A DNA stretch of 64,000 nt, taken from NCBI GenBank assembly GCA_964017045.1, contig OZ024808.1:20763284-20827283 (forward strand), in the 5' to 3' direction. Below the pieces are notes generated by a model, which saw nothing but the letters and a program-made list of their open reading frames with translations, did not search any database and was not told the origin of the DNA. This document shows positions 46,778-58,122 of this stretch, piece by piece. Each line of letters begins with the position of its first letter. The first letter of the stretch is position 1. Source of the stretch: Omphiscola glabra. Its lineage: Eukaryota; Mollusca; Gastropoda; Lymnaeidae. The position numbers and the translations under genes are program-made.

Positions 46778-47716
46778 GACCACCTTAAAATGGTAATATC
46801 TAATCAGTGAAGGCCAGTGGTAGGTCCAGCTTGAAGTGGTAATATCAGCTCAGTGAAGGACAGTGGTTGGTTCAGCTTGAAGTGGTAATATCTGCTCAGT
46901 GAAGGACATTGGTAGGTTCAGCTTAAAATGGTAATATCTGCTCAGTGAAGGCCAGTGGTAGGTCCAGCTTGAAGTGGTAATATCTGCTCATTGAAGGACA
47001 TTGGTTGGTCCAGCTTAAAATGGTAATATCTGCTCAGTGAAGGCCAGTGGTAGCTCCAGCTTGAAGTGGTAATATCTGCTCAGTGAAGGCCAATGGTAGG
47101 TCCAGCTTAAAATGGTAATATCAGCTCAGTGAAGGACATTGGTTGGTCCAGCTTAAAATGGTAATATCTGCTCAGTGAAGGCCAGCAGTTGGTCCAGCTT
47201 AAAATGGTAATATCAGCTCAGTGAAGGCCAGTAGTAGGTCCAGCTTAAAATGTTAATATCTGCTCAGTGAAGGCCAGTGGTAGGTCCAGCTTAATATGGT
47301 AATATCAGCTCAGTGAAGGCCAGTGGTTGGTCCAGCTTAAAATGGTAATATCAGCTCAGTGAAGGCCAGTGGTTGGTCCAGCTTAAAATGGTAATATCAG
47401 CTCAGTGAAGGACAGTGGTTGGTTCAGCTTGAAGTGGTAATATCTGCTCAGTGAAGGACATTGGTAGGTTCAGCTTAAAATGGTAATATCTGCTCAGTGA
47501 AGGCCAGTGGTAGGTCCAGCTTGAAGTGGTAATATCTGCTCATTGAAGGACATTGGTTGGTCCAGCTTAAAATGGTAATATCTGCTCAGTGAAGGCCAGT
47601 GGTAGGTCCAGCTTGAAGTGGTAATATCTGCTCAGTGAAGGCCAGTGGTTGGTCCAGCTTAAAATGGTAATATCAGCTCAGTAAAGGCCAGTGGTAGGTC
47701 CAGCTTAAAATGGCAA
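46778..47716. repeat. 46-bp minisatellite (~20 units) with 12-unit higher-order repeat
   Basis: Units contain GGTCCAGCTTAAAATGGTAA then TATCTGCTCAGTGAAGGCC. Marker variants recur 552 bp apart, exactly 12 units: GGTTCAGCTTGAAGTGG at 46869 and 47421, and CTCATTGAAGG at 46991 and 47543 (position of the TTGAAGG). Confidence 0.96.
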
Positions 47717-48479
47717 CACCATTTCAGTTCATGCCACTTGTTAGTCATGTACTGAGGCTGTAAATTAAAGAATATTTGTCTAACACATAGGCATAGTCAA
47801 TCACGTGATAACTTTTTTTTTCCGAACAGAACATATACACACACACTCACAAACTAACGCAAACATTACGGTGGCGCCCCCCTAATAGCATTACAAGTTC
47901 CTTGTGTGTGTATGAATGTGAAGCCGAGATCGTGTTCCATACACGCAGAGCTCCTGCGATACGGAGCTCAGGCGGAAATGTTTAATTAACATCTTTCACG
48001 AGGCCAATGTAAAAAGCGTGAGGGGGGGGGGGTTACTTTATTATTTTGTAAATTATTTTCTGAGTGCTTCTGTTTCCTGTGGTTCTCACCCGGGTAGCTA
48101 CAGCCCAGGCTTTATTTGTGTTATCTGCCTGTGCTGACATCTAGATAAATTAATGGACCTCTTAATACACAGAAGTATTTCCTTCGTCCCATAAACTCTT
48201 TACTTCATGTTTGGTCTTTACATTTACAGAAATATTGCAGATTTCCTCTAAACTCTAAAATACATACCATGTCTATACATTTTAAGGAATGATACGTATT
48301 TTAGAGCTGAAATCATATTTTCATAAATTCTGTGTATTTAGCTTGATATGTTTTTTTTTAGATTTGAGGAAAAACAGTTAAAATAGATCGTTATTGCTTT
48401 AGTCTGAACGCAGCGATACCCGTATTTATCTTTAAATTGTAAAGAAATATTGCCTGCATCCTGTCAACTCTAAACTCTA

Positions 48480-48521
<42 letters not shown>

Positions 48522-49324
48522 ATATATCAACAGATCCAAATCTTATTATTATAGCATAAAGTTCCAACCCACATAGACAGAGAAAGGTGCCACATGGGGC
48601 TATCACCCCCATTTGCTGCTCCTTCTTACGCCACTAAGCGAAAGATCATTATCGAGTAAAAGAGAATGATTGACATTTAAAAAAAAAAAAGATCTTAAAC
48701 GTTACATAGAAGTATTTTGATTATTTAACTGTATTATATTAGAAGATATGACCCGGTGGTACCATGATATAATGGAAGGTTTATCGCAAATACGTCCAAA
48801 CCGGCTTTTGCGAAGTCTCACAATATATTGATCCAATTTTTACGTATGTAGCTGAATCCGGTTTAAGGTATTATATTCTCTAATAAAGAAAATTCTACAT
48901 TTTTTAAACGGCCGTGACAAGAATATTTAGAAGAAATTTAATCAGACGTCTGTCATTTTGTAAAAAGAAATATTGATGCATATATGTTTACGTTTCTTAC
49001 ATCATCGGGTTTTGTAAATGTTTCCTATTCTTCTATAGAATATAGGACTGCTCAGATCAATTTTACGCTACTGAACTACAAAGAAAACACATAGTTCTTA
49101 GTTTAAAAACAAAACTTTTTACATTTTAAAATATCTGTAACATTAAGGGCTTTTGATTGGTTGGTATTTTTGTAAAAAAATTAGCCCAATCTCTGCTCCG
49201 CCCCTGACTTAAAATTATTGGAAAATCGTAAAATAATCCGAACAGAATTCTTATATCCAAAGAAGAACAAGCTTCAATGTCTGTAACAGTCTTGTGTTTA
49301 TGAACTATTCATGATATCATTATC
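47717..49324. other. Intergenic, no gene seen
   Basis: A TA microsatellite occupies 48481-48528. Around 48575-48637 a sequence ending TTCTTACGCCACTAAGC resembles a 3' fragment of the GTGGCGTAG MITE family. Confidence 0.45.
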
Positions 49325-50033
49325 AAGTGATCATTTCCAGGCTGTACATTTACGGTAATCACAACCAACAGGAAGGGTTGGATACAGATTCTAATATATT
49401 TACGAGATGCAGCCCTGAAGGTTGGGTCTGACAAGAGATCATTTCCAGGCTGTACATTAACGGTAATCACAACCAACAGGAAGGGTTGGATACAGATTCT
49501 AATACATTTACGAGATGCAGCCCTGAAGGTTGGGTCTGACAAGAGATCATTTCCAGGCTGTACATTAACGGTAATCACAACCAACAGGAAGGGTTGGATA
49601 CAGATTCTAATATATTTACGAGATGCAGCCCTGAAGGTTGGGTCTGACAAGATATCATTTCCAGGCTGTACATTAACGGTAATCACAACCAACAGGAAGG
49701 GTTGGATACAGATTCTAATATATTTACGAGATGCAGCCCTGAAGGTTGGGTCTGACAAGAGATCATTTCCAGGCTGTACATTAACGGTAATCACAACCAA
49801 CAGGAAGGGTTGGATACAGATTCTAATATATTTACGAGATGCAGCCCTGAAGGTTGGGTCTGACAAGAGATCATTTCCAGGCTGTACATTAACGGTAATC
49901 ACAACCAACAGGAAGGGTTGGATACAGATTCTAATATATTTACGAGATGCAGCCCTGAAGGTTGGGTCTGACAAGAGATCATTTCCAGGCTGTACATTAA
50001 CGGTAATCACAACCAACAGGAAGGGTTGGGTAA
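49325..50033. repeat. 108-bp minisatellite (~6.5 near-identical units)
   Basis: GATCATTTCCAGGCTGTACA recurs every 108 bp with only a few substitutions across all units, so homogenisation is recent. Because 108 bp is 36 codons, one minus-strand frame stays open for 235 codons as 36-residue repeats (VVITVNVQPGNDLLSDPTF...). That frame begins at a TTG rather than an ATG, and no ATG lies in the unit in that frame. It is treated as satellite. Confidence 0.95.
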
Positions 50034-50340
50034 AGAATCTAATTGTTCAATCGATCGCATGAATGGTAACCGGGGTGAGCGCATCTAAAACACACGATGT
50101 GTATACAAATACTTCTGCCAGACCCCAACATTCTGAAACTGCATGGGCAGAAAACTTAAGTACTGGACCTTGAAGAAAGAAAGGCCGTAGCTTCTTTAAA
50201 AAGAGTCTAGCTATAGAGCCTTGTTGGGTGTATAAATGAACCAATACACTTTAGAGAGGGTGCGAAATAAATAAATGTAATGGTTGGTAGATTCTTTCTT
50301 CTTTTATTACAAAAACGAACCAAACAGGTATTGACTAGGG
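50034..50340. other. Short spacer, no gene seen
   Basis: A 65-codon minus-strand frame (50047-50244) adjoins the array, but I recognise no domain in it. Confidence 0.4.
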
Positions 50341-50525
50341 CAGGGGTACCAAATTATTAGACGATGAACGGCTGACTGAACATTTTTGAATTGTTAAAAC
50401 AATACGTCACCAAAAAAAATTGTGACACCTAAAAATAGTTATTGCAAAAAATCGGCTGGGGTGTCGGCCATTTGCTGGCCATGGCAGTGCCAATGATTTT
50501 ACCGGTTTTAGTTTGAGAATCCCTG
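50341..50525. mobile_element. Possible hAT-type MITE
   Basis: Termini CAGGGGTACCAAA and (opposite strand) CAGGGATTCTCAAAC with interior GGCTG/CTGGCC blocks, the layout of hAT MITEs. No convincing TSD. Confidence 0.42.
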
Positions 50526-50848
50526 ACTCAGACTAAGAGACTTGAAAATGGAAGACCGGAAAGAATGGACCAAAGAAAGAGATTAGTGCACATGTTTGGT
50601 TAAACAATCAGAAGAGAAAAGACGTACATGTTTACTCAGACACACGGCCTAAATACATCGATTGCAGATCTCCAGCCAGGGCTGTAAAAGGGGGAGTAAT
50701 CACTGTGAACATTCGTGGTTTTCAGGGGCAGTAATCACGACGTTCGTGGATTGGGGTAGGATTTAATGTATTTATTATTGCTGATATGTTGGTGCATGAA
50801 GAATAGAGAGGAGGATTAATGTATAATTATATATGTATGTATATATAT

Positions 50849-50889
<41 letters not shown>

Positions 50890-51897
50890 CCAGACATGTC
50901 TCTATTTCTGTCTGTTCAGAAAGCTCAACGGGAAAACTACCTTAGTTTGTTTGTTTTATTGTTTGAATCACAAGTGTGTACATTAAGTAGGAGACAATAA
51001 ACATCGCCAGCCGAAGGAACACATTTTTACTCTTTATATGAACTAGTGCAAACATAAAGAAAACGAAAGGTTGACGTATTTTTTTTTCCTTTATCTTTTT
51101 TCAATTACACATAAAAGTGGTAATGTAAGAGGTGTTGAGGCTGATGAGAGAAAAAAACCTTTTCGATTACTTATCAAATGTAAGTAGAAATTGTCGCCCG
51201 AGACCCATTAGATAAAAATGGTCAGATCGACTGTCAATACCGGAGGGATGGGGGATGGGAGAAGGGATTGGGGTGGCTTGAGCAAAAATGCGAGTGCTCT
51301 GAAGGCTCTCGAGCGTAAGGAGGGGGATGTTTAGTTAATTCACACCAAAGTGAGGCCAGTTTAAGGAAGAATATGTAGAAGCTTTCTTGTTGAGTAAAGA
51401 AACATTTTAAAGAATAAAGGAAAGGGTGCATTGGTGACAAAAGAGTTGAGAGTTCTCGAAGAGAACGACGGGAGGGCCAACGATGAAAATAGAAATGAAT
51501 TATCTAAGCATTCTTAGACATTCGCGATAACTAAAACTAGCTACCAGGAAATCCGATAAATGCCTAAAAAATAAAAACGGGATTACTATCCATTGGTATA
51601 TGTTGAGAAAATGTTTTAATTTGACGGTAATTTCAATGAACGCAGTGCAGTGTCTACTCTTTTGCCTTATGACGTAAGAAAATAGAGAAAAAATCGCGAT
51701 TTCTGTAGCGTGCTCGTATATAGTACATTATATTGTGCAGGAGAAACGGAAACGTGATAGTGCACACACACGCACACACTGAGAAGATTCTGGCGAAAGT
51801 TTTCGAAAAACAGCTGCATGGCCTCAACAGCGTACGACAGTACCGCTGCAGCGTCTCGAAGCACTAGGGACGCCAAGATGTATCAGTGCTTAGGATT
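50526..51897. other. Intergenic, no gene seen
   Basis: A long TA microsatellite lies at about 50826-50885. No gene or array otherwise. Confidence 0.5.
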
Positions 51898-52750
51898 GAA
51901 CATAATTCACCGAACTAGTGTTATCATGTGCATACAGTCTCACCAGGGTTTAGGATATAAATCAGAATCCACCGAACTAGTTCTCAGTACGGGCATACAG
52001 TCTCACCGGGATTTAGGATATAGATCAGAATCCACCGAACTAGTTCTCAGTACGGCATACAGTCTCACCGGGATTTAGGATATAGATCAGAATCCACCGA
52101 ACTAGTTCTCAGTACGGGCATACAGTCTCACCAGGGTTTAGGATATCGATCAGAATCCACCAAACTTGTTCTCAGTACGGGCATACAATATCACCGGGAT
52201 TTAGGATATAGATTAGAATCCACCGAACTATTTCTCAGTACGGGCATACAGTCTCACCGGGATTTAGGATATAGATCATAATACACCGAACTAGTTCTCA
52301 GTACGGGCATACAGTCTCACCAGGGTTTAGGATATAGATCAGAATCCACTGAACTAGTTCTCAGTACGGGCATACTGTCTCACCAGGATTTAGGATATAA
52401 ATCAGATTCCACCGAACTAGTTCTCAGTACGGGCATACAGTCTCACCTTGGTTTAGGATATCGATCAGAATCCACCAAACTAGTTCTCAGTACGGGCATA
52501 CAATATCACCGGGATTTAGGATATAGATTAGAATCCACCGAACTATTTCTCAGTACGGGCATACAGTCTCACCGGGATTTAGGATATAGATCATAATACA
52601 CCGAACTAGTTCTCAGTACGGGCATACAGTCTCACCAGGGTTTAGGATATCGATCAAAATCCACCGAACTAGTTCTCAGTACGGGCATACAGTCTCGCAG
52701 GGATCTAGGATATAGATCAGAATCCACCGAACTAGTTCTCAGTAAGGGCA
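51898..52750. repeat. 63-bp minisatellite (~13 units) with 5-unit higher-order repeat
   Basis: Units contain CATACAGTCTCACCGGGATT, TAGGATATAGATCAGAATCC and ACCGAACTAGTTCTCAGTAC. The variant CAATATCACCGGG occurs at 52186 and 52501, exactly 315 bp (5 units) apart. It is followed both times by the same rare variants (GATTAGAATCC, ACTATTTCTC, ATCATAATAC). Confidence 0.96.
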
Positions 52751-53620
52751 AACATTTACTTCCAAATACATATATTTTTAAAACTATTACATATTTTTTA
52801 GATCATGAAGACAGTAAAGCATCGAGCGCTGATTCCATGATGGCCTGGTGAAATATGACTTCCTGTAGGGGATACCCTTGAACGTGAGCGAACGCATGCA
52901 CATGCTTCGGGGGTTAACTCGTTCAAAGTTATTGTCAGCGGGGGTTCTAAAACCACGAACATTATGCTGCTGAAGACTATAGTGTAATTGTATTTGGACA
53001 TACTAATAGTAACAGAGCTATTAATATGTTTTATTTTAAACTATATTATTAAAAAAGAGTGTATTTGAACCTACTAATGGTTACGGAGTTATAATTATGT
53101 TTTATTTTAACTGTTTTTTAAACAGGTAAAAGATATTATTTGACTTCAAGACAACGGCCCCCCCCTAAGCCGAGTGTACACCCAATTGGGTGTTATTTTA
53201 AAAAGGTAATTTTGGGAAAATTTAGTATTTGCGATAGGAAATTTATCTAAGTTATAAGGGCTAAGATCTAAATGTTTTCAAGCCAATGTTAAACAGTAAA
53301 CCGGAAAAAAAAAAGAATTAATTATTTGTAATTTGTTGATATGTACGTATTTTTCTATGAAACTGTACGTTATTTCTTAATCAGACACTTACAACGTATA
53401 GGACGTATGTGTGTGTGGGTGGTATTGTGTGTTTTTATGGGAAAAGGGGGGGGGGGGAGGGGTAATTAGAAACACTGTTTTAAGGTAAAGAAAAAATATG
53501 TTGTATTTCTGACAAGGTCGACGATGTCTTTTTTTAAACGTTGGTTACAAATATTTGCCTTTCTCATTTTTTTTAACAAACGTAGATCACAAGAGTTGCG
53601 ATTTATAACAGTAGATCGAT
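52751..53620. other. Intergenic, no gene seen
   Basis: AT-rich, with a G-run near 53447. No gene. Confidence 0.5.
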
Positions 53621-54092
53621 GTCTCTCTCTCTTTCTTTCTCTCCATTTCCCTTTCTCTCTTTCCCTTTTAAATTCGCTCTCTCTTTCCTCCCTTCTCTCT
53701 GGCTATCTCTCTCGCTATCTTTCTGTCTCTTTCTCTCTCTATATTCCCATCTTTTCCGCTTTATCGATTTCTCCCACCCTCTTTCGTTCTTTCTGTCTTT
53801 TTCTGTTTCTATTTCTCTTTCTAGCTTTCGCTCTAATTCTTTCTCTGTCTATCTCACTCTTTCTTCCACTATTCCTCTCTTTATCTCTCTCTTTCTCTTC
53901 CTCACCCTTTCTCTCCTTTTCTCTCATGTTCCCTTTTTCTCTCTCTCTCTTTCTCTCCTTTTGTCTCTTTTTACGCTCTCTTTTTCTCTTTCTTTCTCTC
54001 TCTTTCTATTTATCTTTCTCTCCTTTTCTCTCCTTTTCGCTCTCTCTTTTTCTTTATCTCTTTATATCTCTTTTTCACCATCTCTTTCTAAA
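53621..54092. repeat. CT-rich polypyrimidine tract
   Basis: Irregular TCTCTTTCTCTC with CCCTTT interruptions over ~470 bp. It produces 219- and 167-codon F/S/L-rich frames that are compositional. Confidence 0.95.
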
Positions 54093-54186
54093 ACTCTATA
54101 CAATTTTCTCGTACATACATAACAATGTGTACCTCGTCTTAACACATAACGATTCTTTTAATAACTGCGCACACTTTCTTTGAATT

Positions 54187-54480
54187 CTTTGCCCTGACCC
54201 CTGTTCGGTGCACCACGTTCCAGAGGGTTCTTTCTCCTGACATTGTTCCGGTGCACCAAGTTCCAGAGGATTCTTTCTCCTGACATTGTTCCGATGCACC
54301 AAGTTCCAGGGGATTCTTTCTCCTGACATTGTTCCGGTGCACAAAGTTCCAGAGGATTCTTTCTCCTGACATTGTTCCGGTGCACCAAGTTCCAGAGGAT
54401 TCTTTCTCCTGACATTGTTCCGGTGCACCAAATACCAGAGGATTCTTTCTCCTGACATTGTTCCGGTGCACCGCGTTCCA
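54187..54480. repeat. 43-bp minisatellite (~6.8 units)
   Basis: Units contain GACATTGTTCCGGTGCACCA and AGTTCCAGAGGATTCTTTC. A 43-bp period cycles through all three frames, so three overlapping minus-strand frames encode the same 43-residue cycle out of register. These are artefacts. Confidence 0.96.
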
Positions 54481-56321
54481 GTTTATTACTGACTCACATT
54501 TCTCTAATTCGATTTCTTATCTTTCCTTTATAAAAAAATAAATAAATATCCTCTCAACCGCACATTCTAGAACTCACTTCTTTTAACGACTTAATTTCAG
54601 CATTTTCTCGCCCACCCCACACTTCACCTTATGCACACCCCCCCACACGTTATTCCCAGATAACCGCATCTTCCGAGCAAGTAAATTACCCTTATCTTCT
54701 TTTATCGTATTGTGTTTTGGTCAGGTTGACCCGACGTCCAGAGAAATCGCAAACTGCGGAGTCGGTTAAAAGATTCGACTTTGAACTCGTGTCTTCGACT
54801 CCATTAAAGGGATGTGATCCTGGTGTTGTAGTCATGTATGGCGATAACTAAAGTTCTCGTACTTAGTCTACAAGGCAAGCGATCATTTAAAAAAAAATAT
54901 ATTACTATAACAGTTAAAATATGAACTTTTTTTGAATTCGATTCCAATTTTTTTTTAAAATATGCACTCGATTCCGAAACTTTATCTTAAAACCGACTAC
55001 TAAGACATTAGCTTTGAGCAGATCCAGTCTCAGGATCTCAAAAGATTAATTACCGTCATCTGGTCACCATGATGCCATTCCAATTGGTCCAGATGTTTTG
55101 AAAACAACCGGAAATGCTAAGATGGAATTCTGGGAGTATTTACCGCACGCACGAGATCGCCTGATACCAGCCAGGGTTACTGGATGATTCTCCGGCAATA
55201 ACATGGGTAATAATGGGGCAAAGTAATGCTCTCCCCCATAGATAGCAGCCTGCCGCTTCTGATAATGGGCTGTGAATATTCGACAGCATGCGTGTAGCAC
55301 GACAGTTAAGCAACCTGCTGAGCCATTCCATGACCAGTTTCCGGAAAGGAATTGCTTTAAAAATATATGTATATCTTTTAGAACATACAAGCTTAGGAAA
55401 TGTTCTTTTTAAGGCCTATGAAAGACAACAATGACTCAAAGCAAATATGTTAACAATCAAAACAGAAAAAACAGATATAACCATACCATTTCTTACGTTT
55501 TTCCCTCCACAAATGTCACGTATTTGTAAGGTGAGCGTTTAACCCTGAAAGACGCCAAGTCAAGTGGGTTATTTAATTAGTCAATCCTTTAAAAACTATG
55601 ATGATATACAATAAAATTAGTTTTATAAGTATTGTATCACTATCTGTTTTAAGAGCCTGTGAAGTATTGTAAAATTTTCATTAACACCCCCCCCCCACCC
55701 ATACTTAGCCGCTGTTGTGATAAGGGCCTGTATAAGATCGCAGTCTTAATAAAGTGACCTTTAAGCCAATGAAGTGAAGAACCACCCAGGGTTTTCGCTT
55801 AATCTCGTTACGTAGAGCAGTGCATCACGTGCGACGGTCGGCCTGATAAAGACGTCACTGATTTCAAGATCTGTTTTCTTCCTTCGGTCTTCTTGTCATG
55901 CGCACGAGATCTGTTGTTGTTTTTTGTTTGTCCTTGTTTTGAAACGCAGTGTGACTCACGTCCAAATAAACTCTTCATTACCAGAAAAAGAACGTCTGCC
56001 GTAAGCGTTAGATTACAAGAAATCATTACACATTAAACAACCATTACAAACTAAGTTTTTAGTATAAATCTTTTACGCATTTTTTTTTTTTATTTATTAT
56101 AAAATGCTAATGATCTACCCGCTTTCACACCGCAGATTTATTTCTCCATTTCAGAAAACACAAATGAAAATATTACGCACCAAACGCTTTCTGTGATTTT
56201 TACTTTTTAGTAAACTCATTTTTAAAAAAAATGGAAACTCATTTTTTTTTAAAATACCTGCTTGTGCTCTCCATTTACAACAGGAATCTAACCCCCGATG
56301 ATATTTGATTATGGGGCTTTC
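54481..56321. other. Intergenic, no gene seen
   Basis: AT-rich. The 108-codon minus-strand frame at 55064-55390 has normal composition, but no domain or splice context I can identify. Confidence 0.4.
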
Positions 56322-56428
56322 CATGTTGAGAATGGGAGTTTACCGTTTAGAACTGGACTTTCCCGTTGAGAATGGGAGTTTACCGTTCAGAACTGGACTT
56401 TCCCGTTGAGAATGGGGCTTTCCCGTTG
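56322..56428. repeat. 40-bp minisatellite (~2.6 units)
   Basis: Units contain GTTGAGAATGGGAGTTTACC and GTTCAGAACTGGACTTTCCC. Confidence 0.9.
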
Positions 56429-57981
56429 CATGCGGACCTGAGGATGGGTGAGCAACATACTCCAGCCATATTGATATATATATTGGCAGATTTAAAAAAA
56501 ATGTGATTCCGATTTCAACGTGTCTCTGAACAATTTGGGAAACACAGTGAAAAGTCTCAGATTGGCAGTTAAACTGGGAAAAAAAAGCATTAGAATTTTT
56601 CAAACACCCACTGTTGTCTACTCAATGTTCACTTTCTTCTTTAACATAGATTCTATCTTTTTAAAGTAGATAAATATTTTGTTATGTCTCTGCCCCCTTT
56701 CCCAAAACTCCGCACCCAACCCCCCACACCACCCCACACCCCCCGCAGATGAGCACCCGTTTTTAGAAAAGGGCGAGCGTCCAGATCACAAGCCAGGACA
56801 AAGAAATGAAAGCACGCCTCTATCCGGGCCGTACTGTAGGATCCCCAGAAGGTTAACGCAAACAAACAAACACACAGACAAACATTAGCTGCAACCAGCA
56901 CCGAAGATAAACGAAGCAGACAACCCTCCTTTGGAGGCAGAATCAGAGAAGACGGTCCAAAAAAAATGTCACAACAGCGGAGCCATTCATCCAGCATCTG
57001 TAGTGCGCATTCATTTGGTGCGCGTCTCCGAGAGGTTCTGAGCGGTGCCAGTCTGTCCATCAACCTTTCACCTTTTTTTTTTTTTTGGTTGCGCATCAGA
57101 TTAAGTACTTTTCGTATTTTAGAATTAACAAAAATTTCATTTTTCATTAAATGCCTGTCAGATTATATTTATTTAACAATAAATGCGTTACACTGCGCTG
57201 CACATGCGAGCTCGTTGTGTGTAAGACAAATGCGTCTTAAAATAATGCGTCTGTGTGTTAGACTGATGCGTCTTAGACTGGTCTGTGGAAGATCGCAATG
57301 TATTAAAGGGGTTGTGGCATAGAAAGAGTGTTCTTATCATGGAGTGAATTGAAATGAAGCTAGGTCAAATGATGTGTGTTTGCTTATCGTGTGTCAGAAT
57401 GTCTTGCGTGTGTTAGACTGTTGTGTGCAAGAATGACATGTATGAAAGCGTTGTTTGCATGAAGCTGTGTATCAGAACTTCGTGAAACAGAATCAAGAGG
57501 GTGGCAAACGAAGCTGCCCCGCCCCCATCCCCCACCACAAGGGCCCATCCTGGAATGAGCACCCAATTCTTTGAAAGTTTTACATGGAAGAAAGACGACT
57601 TCGGCACCCTCCAAAGACGAAGCCTGGGGGTTTCCTCGGCTCAGTATCGACTGTTGGGTGTGTTAGACTGGCCTTGGTGAAATGCTCCCTTTTACACCGT
57701 TGTTTACTAAATGAGTGCATTTGGGTGATTTAAATCTCCTCATTGACTGCAACAAGTAAAGATGTGCATTTTTAACGAAATTGATGGCGTTATTAGCAAA
57801 GAACTGATATACAGTCTCAAAATAAAATTGCTTCAGTATTCGTAATGTTAAAATTTGAATTCTCTTTGTGCGTTTATGAAACGATGTACACCTAAGTAAA
57901 GATATATATATATATAAAACACTATATTTATGGATAGTTCATAGTCTTTTTGACAATTTTGTTCGGAGCAAAGCAAACTGA
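56429..57981. other. Intergenic, no gene seen
   Basis: C/A-rich patch at 56692-56745. Degenerate GTGTGTTAGACTG motifs recur loosely at 57210-57420 and 57658. The 164-codon minus-strand frame at 56653-57147 has no recognisable domain, is opposed by an open plus-strand frame over part of its length, and is not accepted. Confidence 0.4.
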
Positions 57982-57987
57982 TTTATT
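57982..57987 (-). promoter_or_regulatory. Candidate poly(A) signal of the GPCR gene
   Basis: AATAAA on the minus strand, about 136 bp past the GPCR stop codon. Position and match fit a metazoan polyadenylation signal; usage is inferred. Confidence 0.5.
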
Positions 57988-58122
57988 GAATGGAGAAAAA
58001 AAGTGTGTTTATAGATCCCAGAGATAATAACAATTTTAGTGCTGAAACAGAACGCGTGGATAGCGACAGTGTTATTGTGGGCACACAACACCGACGTCGG
58101 TGCATATCCTTTTGATCGCTCC

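Noticed and set aside
48751..48800. CCGGTGGTACCATGATATAATGG as a regulatory or RNA motif
   Set aside because: Single occurrence with no structure or homologous copy in the window.
49309..50016. 235-codon minus-strand repeat-protein frame
   Set aside because: Pure 108-bp satellite with no ATG start; kept only as a low-probability finding.
53524..54183. 219-codon F/S/L-rich frame resembling a membrane protein
   Set aside because: Low-complexity CT tract; apparent hydrophobicity comes from TTC/CTC/TCT codons.
56653..57147. 164-codon minus-strand frame of mixed composition
   Set aside because: No recognisable domain, an opposing open frame exists over part of it, and there is no splice or promoter context.
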